DNA of 64,000 bases, taken from the NCBI GenBank assembly GCA_963663025.1, contig OY760073.1:744001-808000 (forward strand), written 5' to 3'. The DNA is from JAGWBF01 sp963663025. Its GTDB lineage: Bacteria; Chloroflexota; Dehalococcoidia; Lucifugimonadales; JAGWBF01. The translations under genes and the position numbers were made by a program. The notes under the pieces were generated by a model. That model did no database searches. It saw only the letters and a program-made list of their open reading frames with translations, and was not told the origin of the DNA. Below, piece by piece: positions 1-8,867 of this stretch; within the stretch, counting starts at the first letter, position 1; every line of letters starts with the position of its first letter.

Positions 1-2
1 AG

Positions 3-764
3 GAAAGGCACGATGTAGCTATGGGATCCATCGAGACGGTGGGACTGAAGGGCTGGGAGCATAACTACCCAAGGGAGATGAGCGGCGGGATGCAGCAACG
101 GGTCGGCCTTGCCAGGGCTCTGGCCATGGATTCGGAGGTGCTGCTCATGGACGAGCCTTTCAGCGGGCTGGACCCCCTTATACGCAGAGAGATGCAGGAT
201 GAGTTGAATTCTCTTCAGACCTCCCTTCACAAGACCATCGTGTTCATCACCCACGACCTGAACGAAGCCTTGAAGATTGGCGACCGCATCGCCATCATGC
301 GGGATGGCGAGATCATCCAGGAGGGCTCCCCCGAACAGATTGTCACTCTGCCATCGGATGACTACGTTACTGACTTTGTCCGGGATGTGTCCAGGGCCAA
401 GGTGATCCAGGCGAAGACCATTATGAGGGAGCCCGAGGTAGTGATGTATGAACGGCAGGGGCCCCGGGTGGCCCTTCACGCCATGCAGAGCTACGGCATC
501 GACTCCGTGTTCCTTATAGCCCACGATTTCACCCTGAAGGGGCTACTTACGGCGGAACAAGCAAGGTTCTTGGCCTCTCAGCACAAGGAGACCCTGGAAG
601 AGGCGGAAGTGCTTTCGCTCGATACCACGGACCCCGAGGCCTACATTGAGGATATCATTCCCATGGCGGCCCGGACGGAGCATCCCATCGCAGTGGTCGC
701 AGACAACGGCAGCCTGTTGGGGGAGATCGACAGGGGCGCCCTGCTGACGGGCATGGCTACCTAG
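3..764 (+). CDS. Glycine betaine/proline-type ABC transporter ATPase, 5'-truncated
   Basis: The frame is open to the window edge (the codons before the first ATG at 21 read ERHDVA), so the Walker A part lies outside. Visible are the ABC signature SGGMQQR, Walker B VLLMDEPF with a D-loop, and the H-loop FITHDL. About 110 residues follow the ATPase domain and resemble a pair of CBS modules, the arrangement of ProV/OpuAA osmolyte importers, where CBS domains sense ionic strength. The protein would act on the cytoplasmic face with a permease that must lie upstream of this window. Substrate (betaine, proline or choline) is inferred from the family. It faces the next gene convergently. Confidence 0.9.
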   Translation, partial: ERHDVAMGSIETVGLKGWEHNYPREMSGGMQQRVGLARALAMDSEVLLMDEPFSGLDPLIRREMQDELNSLQTSLHKTIVFITHDLNEALKIGDRIAIMRDGEIIQEGSPEQIVTLPSDDYVTDFVRDVSRAKVIQAKTIMREPEVVMYERQGPRVALHAMQSYGIDSVFLIAHDFTLKGLLTAEQARFLASQHKETLEEAEVLSLDTTDPEAYIEDIIPMAARTEHPIAVVADNGSLLGEIDRGALLTGMAT

Positions 765-985
765 AGCAGGGGCGGGGGCGTCCCTCCAGAGAACATGGTC
801 AGGGCTCCGTGCGGGACACCACCGTTGCATAGTGGAAACCCAAGACTGTAGCTCAGAAGGGGGAGCACCTAGTTACACGCAAGAGAGCGCAAGCTCAGTC
901 CTCTCCCGCCCACCGAACCTGACGAGATCAAGAACTTTCACCATTCACCGGACCGCCATTGGGGGTCTTCTGCCCGGTACGCGTA

Positions 986-2011
986 CTACCACGCCAGAGC
1001 ACTGGTGTAGACCCTCTGCATCCGCAGAAGCTCTTCATCGGTGAGGCACTCCCACACCTTGACCCCATTGTCTGCTATCTCCACCAGGTCCTCAACTCTC
1101 GTCGACGAAAGGTCGAGCAGTGTCGGGTTGACCAGCGCTACGTAATTCGGGTGCCCGCTGGCGAACTCGGTGATGCAGGCTTGGCTATTGTCGCTCAACC
1201 CCCCGGTCTGAGATCCGATGACCGACACGAAGATGGGCACGTAGCTTTCTTGGGAAATGCAAGCAGTCACAGAGTCCGACATTCCAAAGCCCTGGGTTGC
1301 CGTGGATCCCAGCAACGCGGCGTAATCTTCGTCCGTCAGCGCCTCCTGGATACAGGCGGCCTCGGACTCCGGAATCATGCCGATAATGTCCACCTCCGCT
1401 GATGTATTGACATCCAGAGCGGCTTGTATGCGGGCCAAGTACCCCACCTTCTCCACCGGAGTCATGCAGTTGTAGAACTCCAGGGCATACGGCCGCGTCT
1501 CCGAAGTTTCGTGAACCTGACCCGGCGGCGTCATTCCGAGGCCTGTCAGGACCGCGAGTGGACTTTCTCTACCGACCCTGATCATGCATGCGCGGGTGTC
1601 GGATGTCCATCCTACCTGCAAGTCGAGGAAGGCGATTCCGAAGACTACGAGGTTTTCGGGTTTGGCACACTGGAATATCGGCGATACAAGGCGCTCGCCG
1701 GTGGCCGTCAGAATCGACAGAATCGGCTCGTTGGACATTCTCTCGTAGGCAGCCTGCCCAATGGTCGTACGAAGGCAGTAGGACTCGGCTTCGGAGAAGA
1801 GCGCCAGTACCTCCCTCCCTGTCGTCGTCGGGGTGAGCCTCAGGTCCTCGAGCACCGGGGCGGCGGTGGTCGGAAGGGGCGTTGGTGTTGGCGTTGCCGT
1901 GGGTTCAGGCGTTGGTGTTGGGTCGGACCCACAGGCGGCGGCTAACAGGATCAGCAAGGTTGCCAGCGAAGTTACTCGAAGCCACTGCCTCCTCAGCATC
2001 GGCACAACCAT
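986..2011 (-). CDS. Cys-rich repeat lipoprotein of unknown function
   Basis: I do not recognise the family. The start at 2011 is chosen because a strong ribosome binding site (AAGGAGG, complement of 2020-2026) precedes it; a longer frame reaches 2098 without one. The N-terminus is a lipoprotein signal (RRQWLRV, hydrophobic stretch, lipobox LLAAAC with Cys27), then a Thr/Pro linker of PTPT type. The mature part holds eight further cysteines in two recurring contexts: AC(I/M), as in AACIQEAL, TACISQES and QACITEFA, and C(L/M)T-x-(E/V)E, as in CMTPVEK and CLTDEEL. That suggests degenerate tandem modules, possibly disulfide-linked outside the cytoplasmic membrane. It is monocistronic and divergent from the protease gene. 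Confidence 0.8.
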   Translation of the reverse strand: MVVPMLRRQWLRVTSLATLLILLAAACGSDPTPTPEPTATPTPTPLPTTAAPVLEDLRLTPTTTGREVLALFSEAESYCLRTTIGQAAYERMSNEPILSILTATGERLVSPIFQCAKPENLVVFGIAFLDLQVGWTSDTRACMIRVGRESPLAVLTGLGMTPPGQVHETSETRPYALEFYNCMTPVEKVGYLARIQAALDVNTSAEVDIIGMIPESEAACIQEALTDEDYAALLGSTATQGFGMSDSVTACISQESYVPIFVSVIGSQTGGLSDNSQACITEFASGHPNYVALVNPTLLDLSSTRVEDLVEIADNGVKVWECLTDEELLRMQRVYTSALAW

Positions 2012-2224
2012 TGTTTCCACCTCCTTACCATTTAGCGAGACGTCTCTTCCCAAGGCCTGTGTGTTGGCGTCGTCAACTCTCCGTCTAGTACAGGGCACTG
2101 TTCTACAAGCGACAGCCTATCAAGGACGATACTTTCGGGGTAACAGAATCTCCCAACGAAAAGTTCGCAAATCGGTACGCCTTAGCCCGCCAACGTTTCA
2201 CCCCTCAAGGAGATCTTTGCGCAG

Positions 2225-2256
2225 CTCACTCCCTCTGGGAGAGTGCCGAGGTGGGG
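2225..2256. repeat. Dispersed hairpin repeat, family A (degenerate copy)
   Basis: The core CTCCCTCTGGGAGAG folds on itself and is followed by GCCGAGGTGGGG. This matches the theme of the copies at 49280-49318 and 53261-53330 (C-rich arm, short loop, GGGAGAGGG, then a G-rich tail). The similarity is by eye, and this copy is the least conserved. Confidence 0.45.
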
Positions 2257-2348
2257 CAAAGGTTCTGATGGGGTCTCTGAGGAGTCCCACAAGGACAAGT
2301 CTCGGGCCGGCCTCGACTGGATTCTGGGATGAGGGGCCAGCAGGGCCA

Positions 2349-2357
2349 TGCTATAAT
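2349..2357 (+). promoter_or_regulatory. Extended -10 promoter of the S41 protease gene
   Basis: TGCTATAAT is a perfect -10 hexamer with the TGN extension, 47 bp upstream of the GTG start. I see no good -35 box at the usual spacing, which fits an extended -10 promoter. Confidence 0.55.
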
Positions 2358-2404
2358 AGAGTCTAGGATAGCTTCAGTTTTCCCACCCTCCTGAAGGTGC
2401 ATCC

Positions 2405-3618
2405 GTGGGCTTGCGCCACCTCAAGACCTTCATCCTTCCCATAACACTCATCGCCCTCTTTGCAGTGGTGATAGGCCTTTCTGCTTTCAGCCTTCTCACC
2501 ATCCTCGACTCGGATTCCCCTGCTGCACCCCTGAAAAACGAGGCCTCCACAACCCGGTCGGTCGAGGTCCCCGAAGAGTTCGGACGCATATTCGAGGTGT
2601 GGAAACTGCTGCAGGAGGAGCACCTGTTGCGGGACTCCCTGGACCCCGACAGTCTGAGCCAAGCCGCCGTTGAAGGCATGTTGGACAGCCTGGATGATCC
2701 CTACGCCTCCTTCCTCACAGCTTCCGAGTATGCCATTGAGACCGAGGACTACCATGGGTCCTTCGAGGGCATCGGCGCCAACGTGGGAATCCGGGACGGG
2801 GATATCACGATCATCGCCCCCCTGCCCGACAGTCCGGCCGAGAGGGCCGGTATCCGGGCGGGGGATGTCATCAGGGAGGTGGATGGGGAGGACACCGAAG
2901 GATGGAGCTTGCTGGAAGCCGTCAGCCGGATACGAGGTCCCAAGGGAGAACCGGTCATACTTAGAATCGAGAGGTCGGAAGAGTCAGTAACCCTGACCGT
3001 CGTTAGAGACCAGGTGGAGTTGCGGAGTGTGGAGCTGGATTTCCTCCCCGGCGATATAGCCCACATGACTATCAGCACATTCTCTGAGACTACAGCCGTG
3101 GAAGTGGGCGAAGCTCTTTCGTCCATGAGCGATGCCCGGGGGCTCATAGTGGATGTCCGAAACAACCCCGGAGGCCTGCTCCAGTCCGTGGTCGATGTGC
3201 TGAGCCACTTCATCGATGGTGGGCTCATCCTGTATCAGGTAGATGGTGAAGGGAACCATCGGGAATGGGAGGCCTCCCAAGGTACATCCTGGAGGAGACG
3301 CCCCTGGTGGTGCTTATCAACGAGGGAAGCGCCAGCGCCAGCGAGGTACTGGCCGGGGCGTTGAGAGACCGACAAGATGTCCCCCTGGTGGGTGAGACAA
3401 CCTTCGGGAAGGGCAGCGTAAACACACTGCGGGGCCTGAACGATGGTACGGGAGTGTACTTTACCATCGCCCGCTGGCACACTCCCGATGGGGTGTTGCT
3501 GGAGGGGGAGGGCATCACCCCCGACGTCGAGGTCGTCCAGGACGAAGACAGCGATGACGACCTGCAGATTGAGGCTGCAGTCAAGGTGTTGGAAGAGCTG
3601 ATCGAGGCGGGTGGTTGA
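2405..3618 (+). pseudogene. ctpA: S41 carboxyl-terminal processing protease, frame broken once
   Basis: Periplasm-facing S41 serine protease, split over two frames. Frame one starts at GTG 2405 with an N-terminal membrane anchor (about residues 8-30), then a PDZ domain (about 110-190) and the start of the catalytic domain, up to LIVDVRNNPGGLL and FIDGGLILYQV. It derails near 3270-3290 and ends in nonsense at 3364. The second frame (open from 3265) resumes with ILEETPLVVLINEGSASASE, carrying the catalytic Ser, then TFGKGSV, carrying the catalytic Lys, and stops at 3618. One missing base near GGTAC|ATC would restore a full protein of about 404 residues. No slippery heptamer is visible, so an assembly indel or a recent mutation is likelier than programmed shifting. 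smpB follows 4 bp later. Confidence 0.8.
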
Positions 3619-3622
3619 CCCC

Positions 3623-4078
3623 ATGGCTGACGACAAGATGGTTTCACTAAATCGCAAGGCCCTCCATGACTACGAAATCCTGGAGCGGGTGGAGGCGGGC
3701 CTCGTGCTCACCGGGACGGAGATAAAGTCCATCCGGGCGGGTCGCGTCGACATCCGGGAAGCCTACGTGCGTCCCTATGGGAATGAGCTGTGGCTCATCA
3801 ACGCCCACATATCTCCCTACGCGGCAGGCGGGATCTACAACCATGAACCTACCCGGCCGCGGAAACTGCTGCTGCACCGGGATCAGATGGCGAACCTGGC
3901 TGCAGAGGCGGCTCAGAGGGGCCTGACCATAGTCGCCCTGAAGCTTTACATCAGGAGGCATGTGGCCAAGGTGGAGCTAGGGCTGGCCAGGGGAAAGAAG
4001 CTGCACGATAAGCGCCGCGCCATAATCGACAGGGACAGGGACAGGGAAGCCCGGCGGGCGCTGCAGCGCCGGGTTTAG
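3623..4078 (+). CDS. smpB: SsrA-binding protein SmpB
   Basis: SmpB binds tmRNA and delivers it to stalled ribosomes for trans-translation. Family features are clear: NRKALHDYEI near the start, the GTEIKSIR strand, EAYVRPYGNELWLINAHI, YNHEPTRPRKLLLH, and a basic C-terminal tail (HDKRRAIIDRDRDREARR) that becomes helical in the ribosome. The ATG at 3623 is preferred over an in-frame GTG at 3611, because it gives the usual short N-terminus and 151 residues. The gene sits 4 bp after the protease stop, so the two are probably co-transcribed. No tmRNA gene was seen in this window. Confidence 0.95.
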   Translation: MADDKMVSLNRKALHDYEILERVEAGLVLTGTEIKSIRAGRVDIREAYVRPYGNELWLINAHISPYAAGGIYNHEPTRPRKLLLHRDQMANLAAEAAQRGLTIVALKLYIRRHVAKVELGLARGKKLHDKRRAIIDRDRDREARRALQRRV

Positions 4079-4175
4079 GCCCCATGAACGTCCCTGCCGG
4101 GCCGTCTCGGCCGTTGTTGTCTTGGCTGCGGCCGTTCAATATACTGGGCCCACTAACAGGAAGCAGGTATTAAAT

Positions 4176-5012
4176 ATGTCCTTACTTAGGATCGGACACA
4201 GCCCCGACGCCGATGACGCCTTCATGTTCTATGCCTTCGCCAAGGAGAAGGTGACTATAGACGGCTATGAGATACAACAGGTGCTGGAGGACATCCAGTC
4301 CCTCAACAGCCGCGCCTTGCAGGGGGAGCTGGAAGTAACGGCTATTTCGGCGGGGGCTTATCCTGTCCTGGCGGACACCTACCGGATCATGGCCTGCGGC
4401 TCATCCATAGGACGCAACTACGGGCCCATCCTGCTGTCCACCAAGCACGACGATGTGGGCCATCTGGAAGGCAAGCGAATTGCTGTGCCCGGCGAGCAAA
4501 CCACCGCATATTTGCTCCTGCGCATATTCATGCCTGTGCCCTTCGAAGCCGTCGTAGTGGACTTCGACTCCGTAGGCCAAGCTGTGAAATCAGGCGAGGT
4601 CGACGCAGGTCTGATCATTCATGAGGGCCAGCTAACGTGGAGCAGTGAAGGATTCAACAACTTGATGGACCTGGGAGAGGAGTGGGGAAAGAGCTCCGGT
4701 CTCCCGATACCCCTGGGACTGGATGTGCTGCACCGAAGGCTGGGGGATGATGCCCACGCCCGGATCACCGAAGCCTTCAGGGCCAGCGTGCAGTACGCCA
4801 TCGACCACGAAGATGAAGCGATCGACTATGCCCTCCCCTTTGGTCGGGGCATCGACGCAGACACCTGCAGGCGCTTTGTGCGCATGTACGTGAACCAGGA
4901 CACACTGCACATGGGGCCTGAGGGGAAGGATGCGCTGGAGCTGCTCTACAGCCGGGCGTACGACAAGGGGCTGATTTCCCAGGTGCCCCCGCTGGACATT
5001 ATCGGGCTGTAA
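4176..5012 (+). CDS. mqnD: 1,4-dihydroxy-6-naphthoate synthase MqnD
   Basis: MqnD converts cyclic dehypoxanthinyl futalosine to 1,4-dihydroxy-6-naphthoate in the futalosine route to menaquinone. It has the periplasmic-binding-protein-like fold of MqnA and MqnD. Landmarks are the start MSLLRIGHSPDADDAF, ISAGAYPVLAD, CGSSIGRNYGPILLS, VDAGLIIHEGQLTW and SSGLPIPLGL. The ATG at 4176 is preceded by AGGAAGCAGG, while an in-frame ATG at 4122 adds 18 residues foreign to the family. The 3' end overlaps the convergent mqnC by 14 bp. The other pathway genes (mqnE, mqnA, mqnC) are on the opposite strand next door. Length (278 aa) is normal. Confidence 0.95.
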   Translation: MSLLRIGHSPDADDAFMFYAFAKEKVTIDGYEIQQVLEDIQSLNSRALQGELEVTAISAGAYPVLADTYRIMACGSSIGRNYGPILLSTKHDDVGHLEGKRIAVPGEQTTAYLLLRIFMPVPFEAVVVDFDSVGQAVKSGEVDAGLIIHEGQLTWSSEGFNNLMDLGEEWGKSSGLPIPLGLDVLHRRLGDDAHARITEAFRASVQYAIDHEDEAIDYALPFGRGIDADTCRRFVRMYVNQDTLHMGPEGKDALELLYSRAYDKGLISQVPPLDIIGL

Positions 5013-6108
5013 CGCCCTCCGCCTGCGGGTCCTCTACCAACTCATACAGGGTGGTGCGCTGGACGGGTTCGAAGCCAGCGTCCCGGATGATGTCCTTGAT
5101 CTCCTCCACCGTCGTGCGGTTGTAGAAGCCGGCTTCCTGCATCACGTTCTCGTCGAATAGAGTCCCGCCGAAATCATCGCCGCCGAAGTGCAGTGCCACC
5201 TGGCCGGTTTTCTTTCCCTCTGAGAACCAGGAAGCCTGGATGTGCTGAATGTTGTCCAGATAAATCCGGGAAAGGGCGATCATCCGCAGGTACCGGTTGG
5301 CCCCGGCAAGGGCCTTGACCCTACGGGACAGGGCGGTGTTGTCGGACTTGTAGCTCCAGGGGATGAAGGCGGTGAAGCCCCCGTTCTCGTCCTGCACCGA
5401 CCGTACATGGTCCAGGTGCTCGATAACGTCTTCGTCCTCTTCCAGGTGGCCGTACATCATGGTGGCGGTGGTCCGGTACCCCAGCCGGTGAGCCGTGCTG
5501 TGGACCGTGGTCCAATCGTCGGTCTTCCCCTTGGGAAACAGGCGGCTTATCTTGTGCTTGACCCGGTCTGATAGTATTTCGGAGCCTCCGCCGGGTATGG
5601 TGTTGAGCCCCGCCTTTTGCAGCTCGGCCAGGACCACCTCAACGGGAAGGTCGGACACCTGGGACATCTTCATGATCTCCGGCGCCGAGAAGAAATGGGG
5701 GTGCACCTGCGGGTACAGGCGCCGGGTCTCGCTGACCAGCCTGGTGTAGTATTCCAGGGGCAGCTTGGGGTTCAGGCCGCCCTGTAGGAGCACCGTCGTA
5801 ACGCCCTTCTCCGCAGCTTCTCCTAACATGGTCATCATCTGTTCTACCGAGTGAGTGTAGCTGTCGTCATCCTTTTCGGTGCGGTAGAAGGCGCAAAAGG
5901 TGCAGTAGGCGTCGCAGACGTTGGTGTAGTTCAGGTTGGTATCCACTACGAAGGTCACGATGGGTTCGGGATTGTGGCGAAACCTCACCGTTTGAGCCAT
6001 TGCACCCAAGTCCAGAATGGACGCTTCTTGCAACAGGTATAGTCCCTCATCTTGGTCGATGCGTTGGCCTTCTTCCACCTTTGCGCGTATCCGCTGGATG
6101 TCCATCAT
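4999..6108 (-). CDS. mqnC: Cyclic dehypoxanthinyl futalosine synthase MqnC (radical SAM)
   Basis: Radical SAM enzyme that cyclises dehypoxanthine futalosine. The 4Fe-4S cluster motif is CDAYCTFC (C-x3-C-x2-C). Other family marks are VLLQGGLNPKLPLEYY, IPGGGSEILSDRVK, YGHLEEDEDVIEHL and ALHFGGDDFGGTLFDENV; the last separates MqnC from MqnE. The ATG at 6108 overlaps the mqnA stop (ATGA), the sign of translational coupling. A longer frame to 6390 only reads through mqnA. Product 369 aa, typical. The last 14 bp overlap the end of mqnD on the other strand. Confidence 0.95.
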   Translation of the reverse strand: MMDIQRIRAKVEEGQRIDQDEGLYLLQEASILDLGAMAQTVRFRHNPEPIVTFVVDTNLNYTNVCDAYCTFCAFYRTEKDDDSYTHSVEQMMTMLGEAAEKGVTTVLLQGGLNPKLPLEYYTRLVSETRRLYPQVHPHFFSAPEIMKMSQVSDLPVEVVLAELQKAGLNTIPGGGSEILSDRVKHKISRLFPKGKTDDWTTVHSTAHRLGYRTTATMMYGHLEEDEDVIEHLDHVRSVQDENGGFTAFIPWSYKSDNTALSRRVKALAGANRYLRMIALSRIYLDNIQHIQASWFSEGKKTGQVALHFGGDDFGGTLFDENVMQEAGFYNRTTVEEIKDIIRDAGFEPVQRTTLYELVEDPQAEGVTAR

Positions 6109-6863
6109 GCCTCTGCGTGCTCCATCTGGTATAGGTATTCCCTGAATCGCTGGATGGCCTCCAACTCCGCGACCCCTGCCCAGTATCGAAACCCCTGGTA
6201 GTACTCGATGATCTCCCGGAGGCTCATGCGCACATCCATGCGCCGTTGGGCGATGATGTGCAGGTGCTCCATGGCCTCGTCGATGCAGGTGTAGAGGACA
6301 TTGGTGAGGTGGCTTACCGCTTCGGCATGCAGGTCCTTGCGAACAGCCCAGACAGCGAACACGAAGGGCAGGCCCGTCATGTTGAGCCACTCTTCCCCAA
6401 GGTCGTAGCGGTAAGGATAGGAGGGGACGCCGTAGCGGCTCCGGAGGGCGTTGTCGCCGATGGTCAGGAAAGCGTCGTTGGGCTCGTCGATGTCCACGTA
6501 GTTATTGGGGCAGACGTGATACCTGTGGTGGAGGATAACCTCGAGGAGCCTCCTGGCGGTGGATGTGTGGGTGGTGACTCCGAGGCAGGCGCCTTGAAGC
6601 TCCTCTACGGGGTGCTTGGAGTAAAAGAGAACGCTCCTTGTCTTGCCCATGGTGGCGATGCAGAACTGGCCCAGCTTGGTGAACTGGTCCTCCAGCTTCC
6701 AGAAGTCCACCAGAGAAAGGGGGCCTGCGTCGATCTTGCCCTCAGCGGCAGCTTGCCCAAGGGTGCTTGGAACACCTGAATAAAGTTCTATCTCTTCCCG
6801 GTCTAAGTCGTAGTAGAAGGGTTCGGAGTTTAGGTACTCCATCCGGGCAACCCTAATTCTCAT
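6105..6863 (-). CDS. mqnA: Chorismate dehydratase MqnA
   Basis: MqnA dehydrates chorismate to 3-[(1-carboxyvinyl)oxy]benzoate, the first committed step of the futalosine pathway. Family features: RVARMEYLNSEPFYYDL, VPSTLGQAAAEGKIDAGPLS, GVTTHTSTARRLLEVIL, IGDNALR, YDLGEEWLNMTGLPFVFAVWA. The ATG at 6863 lies inside the last codons of mqnE (11-bp overlap) and the gene ends in an ATGA overlap with mqnC, so the three genes form a tight operon. Product 252 aa. A start at 6917 would add residues that are only shadow of mqnE. Confidence 0.94.
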   Translation of the reverse strand: MRIRVARMEYLNSEPFYYDLDREEIELYSGVPSTLGQAAAEGKIDAGPLSLVDFWKLEDQFTKLGQFCIATMGKTRSVLFYSKHPVEELQGACLGVTTHTSTARRLLEVILHHRYHVCPNNYVDIDEPNDAFLTIGDNALRSRYGVPSYPYRYDLGEEWLNMTGLPFVFAVWAVRKDLHAEAVSHLTNVLYTCIDEAMEHLHIIAQRRMDVRMSLREIIEYYQGFRYWAGVAELEAIQRFREYLYQMEHAEA

Positions 6864-7992
6864 ACACCTGCACCACGTTGTACAAAGCGTCCCTCTCCAC
6901 TGCCACCTTACCCGCATCCCTGATGAGGTTCACCATGCGGTCCCTTGCCAGGCCGATTGGGCTGGCGGCCTTGGCTGCATGGGCGATCCTCTCTTTGCCT
7001 ATGGTGCCATCCAGGTCGCTGGCGCCGAAGTTAAGAGCGATGGAAGCGGTCTCTTCCCCGATCATGATCCAGTAAGCCTTTATGTGGGGGAAGTTGTCCA
7101 GGACAAGCCGGGATGCGGCGATGGTCCTGAGGTCGTCGATAGCCGATGCCTGCCTGGGTACTAGGTGCGTGTCCCCTACCTGGTACTCCAGCGGAATGAA
7201 GGCCAAGAATCCCCCGGTCTCATCCTGTAGCTCCCGGAGCATGAGCATATGCTCAACCCGCTCCTGCATGGTCTCGATATGCCCGTACAGCAGGGTGGCG
7301 TTGGAAGGGAGGCCCATGTTGTGGGCGATACGATGGATCTCCAGCCAGCGTTCCGCCGTGTTCTTGCCCGGGAACAGCTCCTTGCGCACCCGGTTGGAGA
7401 ACACCTCGGACCCTCCACCGGGCAAGGATTGGAGCCCCGCTGCCTTGAAGCGCGCCAGGCTTTCCTCCGGGGGAATCTTCCATCGCTTGTAGAAGTAGTC
7501 GATCTCGGCCGCAGTGAAGGCCTTTACCTGGGTGTGTGGGTAAGTCTCGTGGATTGTCCTTACGATATCTTCGTAGTGCTCGAAGGTCCAGTCGGGATGG
7601 TGGCCCCCGGTCATGTGAACCTCGCGAATCTCTTCTGTCACATGGTCCAGGATGTCTTCCATGCTCATTTCGTATGCGTCGGGGTCCCCGGGCTTCTTGG
7701 CAAAGTCGCAGAAGCTACAGGTGAGAACACAGATGTTTGTGGCGTTGACCTGTCGGTTTAAGACGAAGAATACCCGGTCTTGGTGTTCGTGCACCTGAGA
7801 CTTTACATAATCTGCCATCCTGCCCAGAGCACACAAGTCGGTGGTTTCCAGCAGCTTCAGGCCGTCTTCCAAGCCCAGCCGTTCCCCGGCCAGCACCTTA
7901 TTCCAAATTGGTACTAGCGAAGAGTCGGTAAAGGCGATGTTTTCTACAACTTGCAATGGAGAGCCTGCCCCTTTCCCAAACCAAGCATCCAC
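6853..7992 (-). CDS. mqnE: Aminodeoxyfutalosine synthase MqnE (radical SAM)
   Basis: MqnE joins the chorismate-derived enol ether with adenosine by radical SAM chemistry. The cluster motif is CVLTCSFC (C-x3-C-x2-C) within NATNICVLTCSFCDFAKKP. Further marks are VHMTGGHHPDW, SLPGGGSEVFSNRVR, LYGHIETMQERVEHM, KAYWIMIGEETASIALNFGA and DLDGTIGKERI. It is first of the mqnE-mqnA-mqnC operon. The start is not firm: ATG 7992 has a poor ribosome binding site, and an in-frame TTG at 7956 gives a start closer to family length. mqnB (futalosine hydrolase) and the later menaquinone genes are not in the window. Confidence 0.94.
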   Translation of the reverse strand: MDAWFGKGAGSPLQVVENIAFTDSSLVPIWNKVLAGERLGLEDGLKLLETTDLCALGRMADYVKSQVHEHQDRVFFVLNRQVNATNICVLTCSFCDFAKKPGDPDAYEMSMEDILDHVTEEIREVHMTGGHHPDWTFEHYEDIVRTIHETYPHTQVKAFTAAEIDYFYKRWKIPPEESLARFKAAGLQSLPGGGSEVFSNRVRKELFPGKNTAERWLEIHRIAHNMGLPSNATLLYGHIETMQERVEHMLMLRELQDETGGFLAFIPLEYQVGDTHLVPRQASAIDDLRTIAASRLVLDNFPHIKAYWIMIGEETASIALNFGASDLDGTIGKERIAHAAKAASPIGLARDRMVNLIRDAGKVAVERDALYNVVQVYEN

Positions 7993-8279
7993 CCGGCTGT
8001 TCCCACGGGTTGCCCCGCTTTTGGGTGGCCCGTTTCTAGGGTCGATTGTAGGGCGGGCCTTCTAGGAGTGTCAAGGTGAAACAACCGCGTCAGACCGGCG
8101 AGAAACCCTTCCTTGACCTGCGATGGGACGCTCCTTAAGATTCTGCTCAGGGGCATCAGAGCTGTGCAATTTCATTTAGCTGGCGTTCGGCCAGTAAGTA
8201 TTCGGGCGCGGGCTTAGGGGACGTCGAGACGGAACCTACAAGCGGGGCATTCCAGTGCGAGGGCCACCGCCCCCTGGCG

Positions 8280-8855
8280 GTGGCGGACCGTACAGGCACC
8301 CAGCACTGCTATAACTGCATCCAGGGCGGCTATCAAGCCAGGGCAGAAAACCTGGCTTTCCAGATGCTGGGTGACCGCGCTTTGGCCGAGGATGCGACGC
8401 AGGAAGCCTTCCTCTCGGCTTACAGGAACTTCGGCAGTTTCCGCGGGGCCAACCTGAGGGCATGGCTATTGCGTATTGTCGCCAATCGCTGCCGGGATAT
8501 GCTCCGTGCAGGAAAGTCCCGTCCAACCATCTCCCTTGAGCAGCCCTCCGAGGCTGGGGACGCCGGTCCGACGCCTACCCTGGACCTGCCGTCGGGGGAA
8601 GAGTCCCTTGAAGAACGCGCTCTCAGGAATGAGCTGGGCGCCGTGATCCGCCAGGGGCTCCAGAGCCTTTCCGAAGAACGAAGGTCGACCGTCCACTTGG
8701 TGGACGTTCAGGGTTTCAGTTACGAGGAGGCGGCCCACGTCCTGGGCGCCAACATCGGCACCATCCGCTCCCGGCTGGCCAGGGGGCGGGCTGAAATGCG
8801 GGACTACCTGCAGCAGCACCAGGAACTATTGCCGGAAAGGTTTCGTCGTACTTAG
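8280..8855 (+). CDS. ECF-type RNA polymerase sigma factor
   Basis: Sigma-70 family, group 4. Region 2 reads ENLAFQMLGDRALAEDATQEAFLSAYRNF, with the region 2.3/2.4 helix LRAWLLRIVANRCRDMLR. A Pro/Glu linker follows, then region 4: LQSLSEERRSTVHLVDVQG, FSYEEAAHVLGANIGTIRSR and LARGRAEMRDYL. GTG 8280 is the only start codon visible in the open frame, and it leaves a somewhat Cys-bearing N-terminus (HCYNC) before region 2. The anti-sigma gene begins 12 bp after its stop, the usual ECF pairing. Target promoters and signal are unknown. Confidence 0.9.
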   Translation: MADRTGTQHCYNCIQGGYQARAENLAFQMLGDRALAEDATQEAFLSAYRNFGSFRGANLRAWLLRIVANRCRDMLRAGKSRPTISLEQPSEAGDAGPTPTLDLPSGEESLEERALRNELGAVIRQGLQSLSEERRSTVHLVDVQGFSYEEAAHVLGANIGTIRSRLARGRAEMRDYLQQHQELLPERFRRT

Positions 8856-8867
8856 TACGAGACAGGC

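Larger units (their letters stand above)
2012..2404. other. Divergent intergenic spacer (393 bp)
   Basis: No convincing gene. It contains the leader of the minus-strand lipoprotein, a degenerate hairpin repeat at 2225-2256 and an extended -10 promoter at 2349-2357 for the plus-strand protease. The open frames that cross it lack ribosome binding sites and protein-like composition. Confidence 0.6.

Noticed and set aside
3265..3618. Separate small protein gene
   Set aside because: Its sequence carries the S41 catalytic Ser and Lys and continues the protease; it is the second half of a frame-broken gene.
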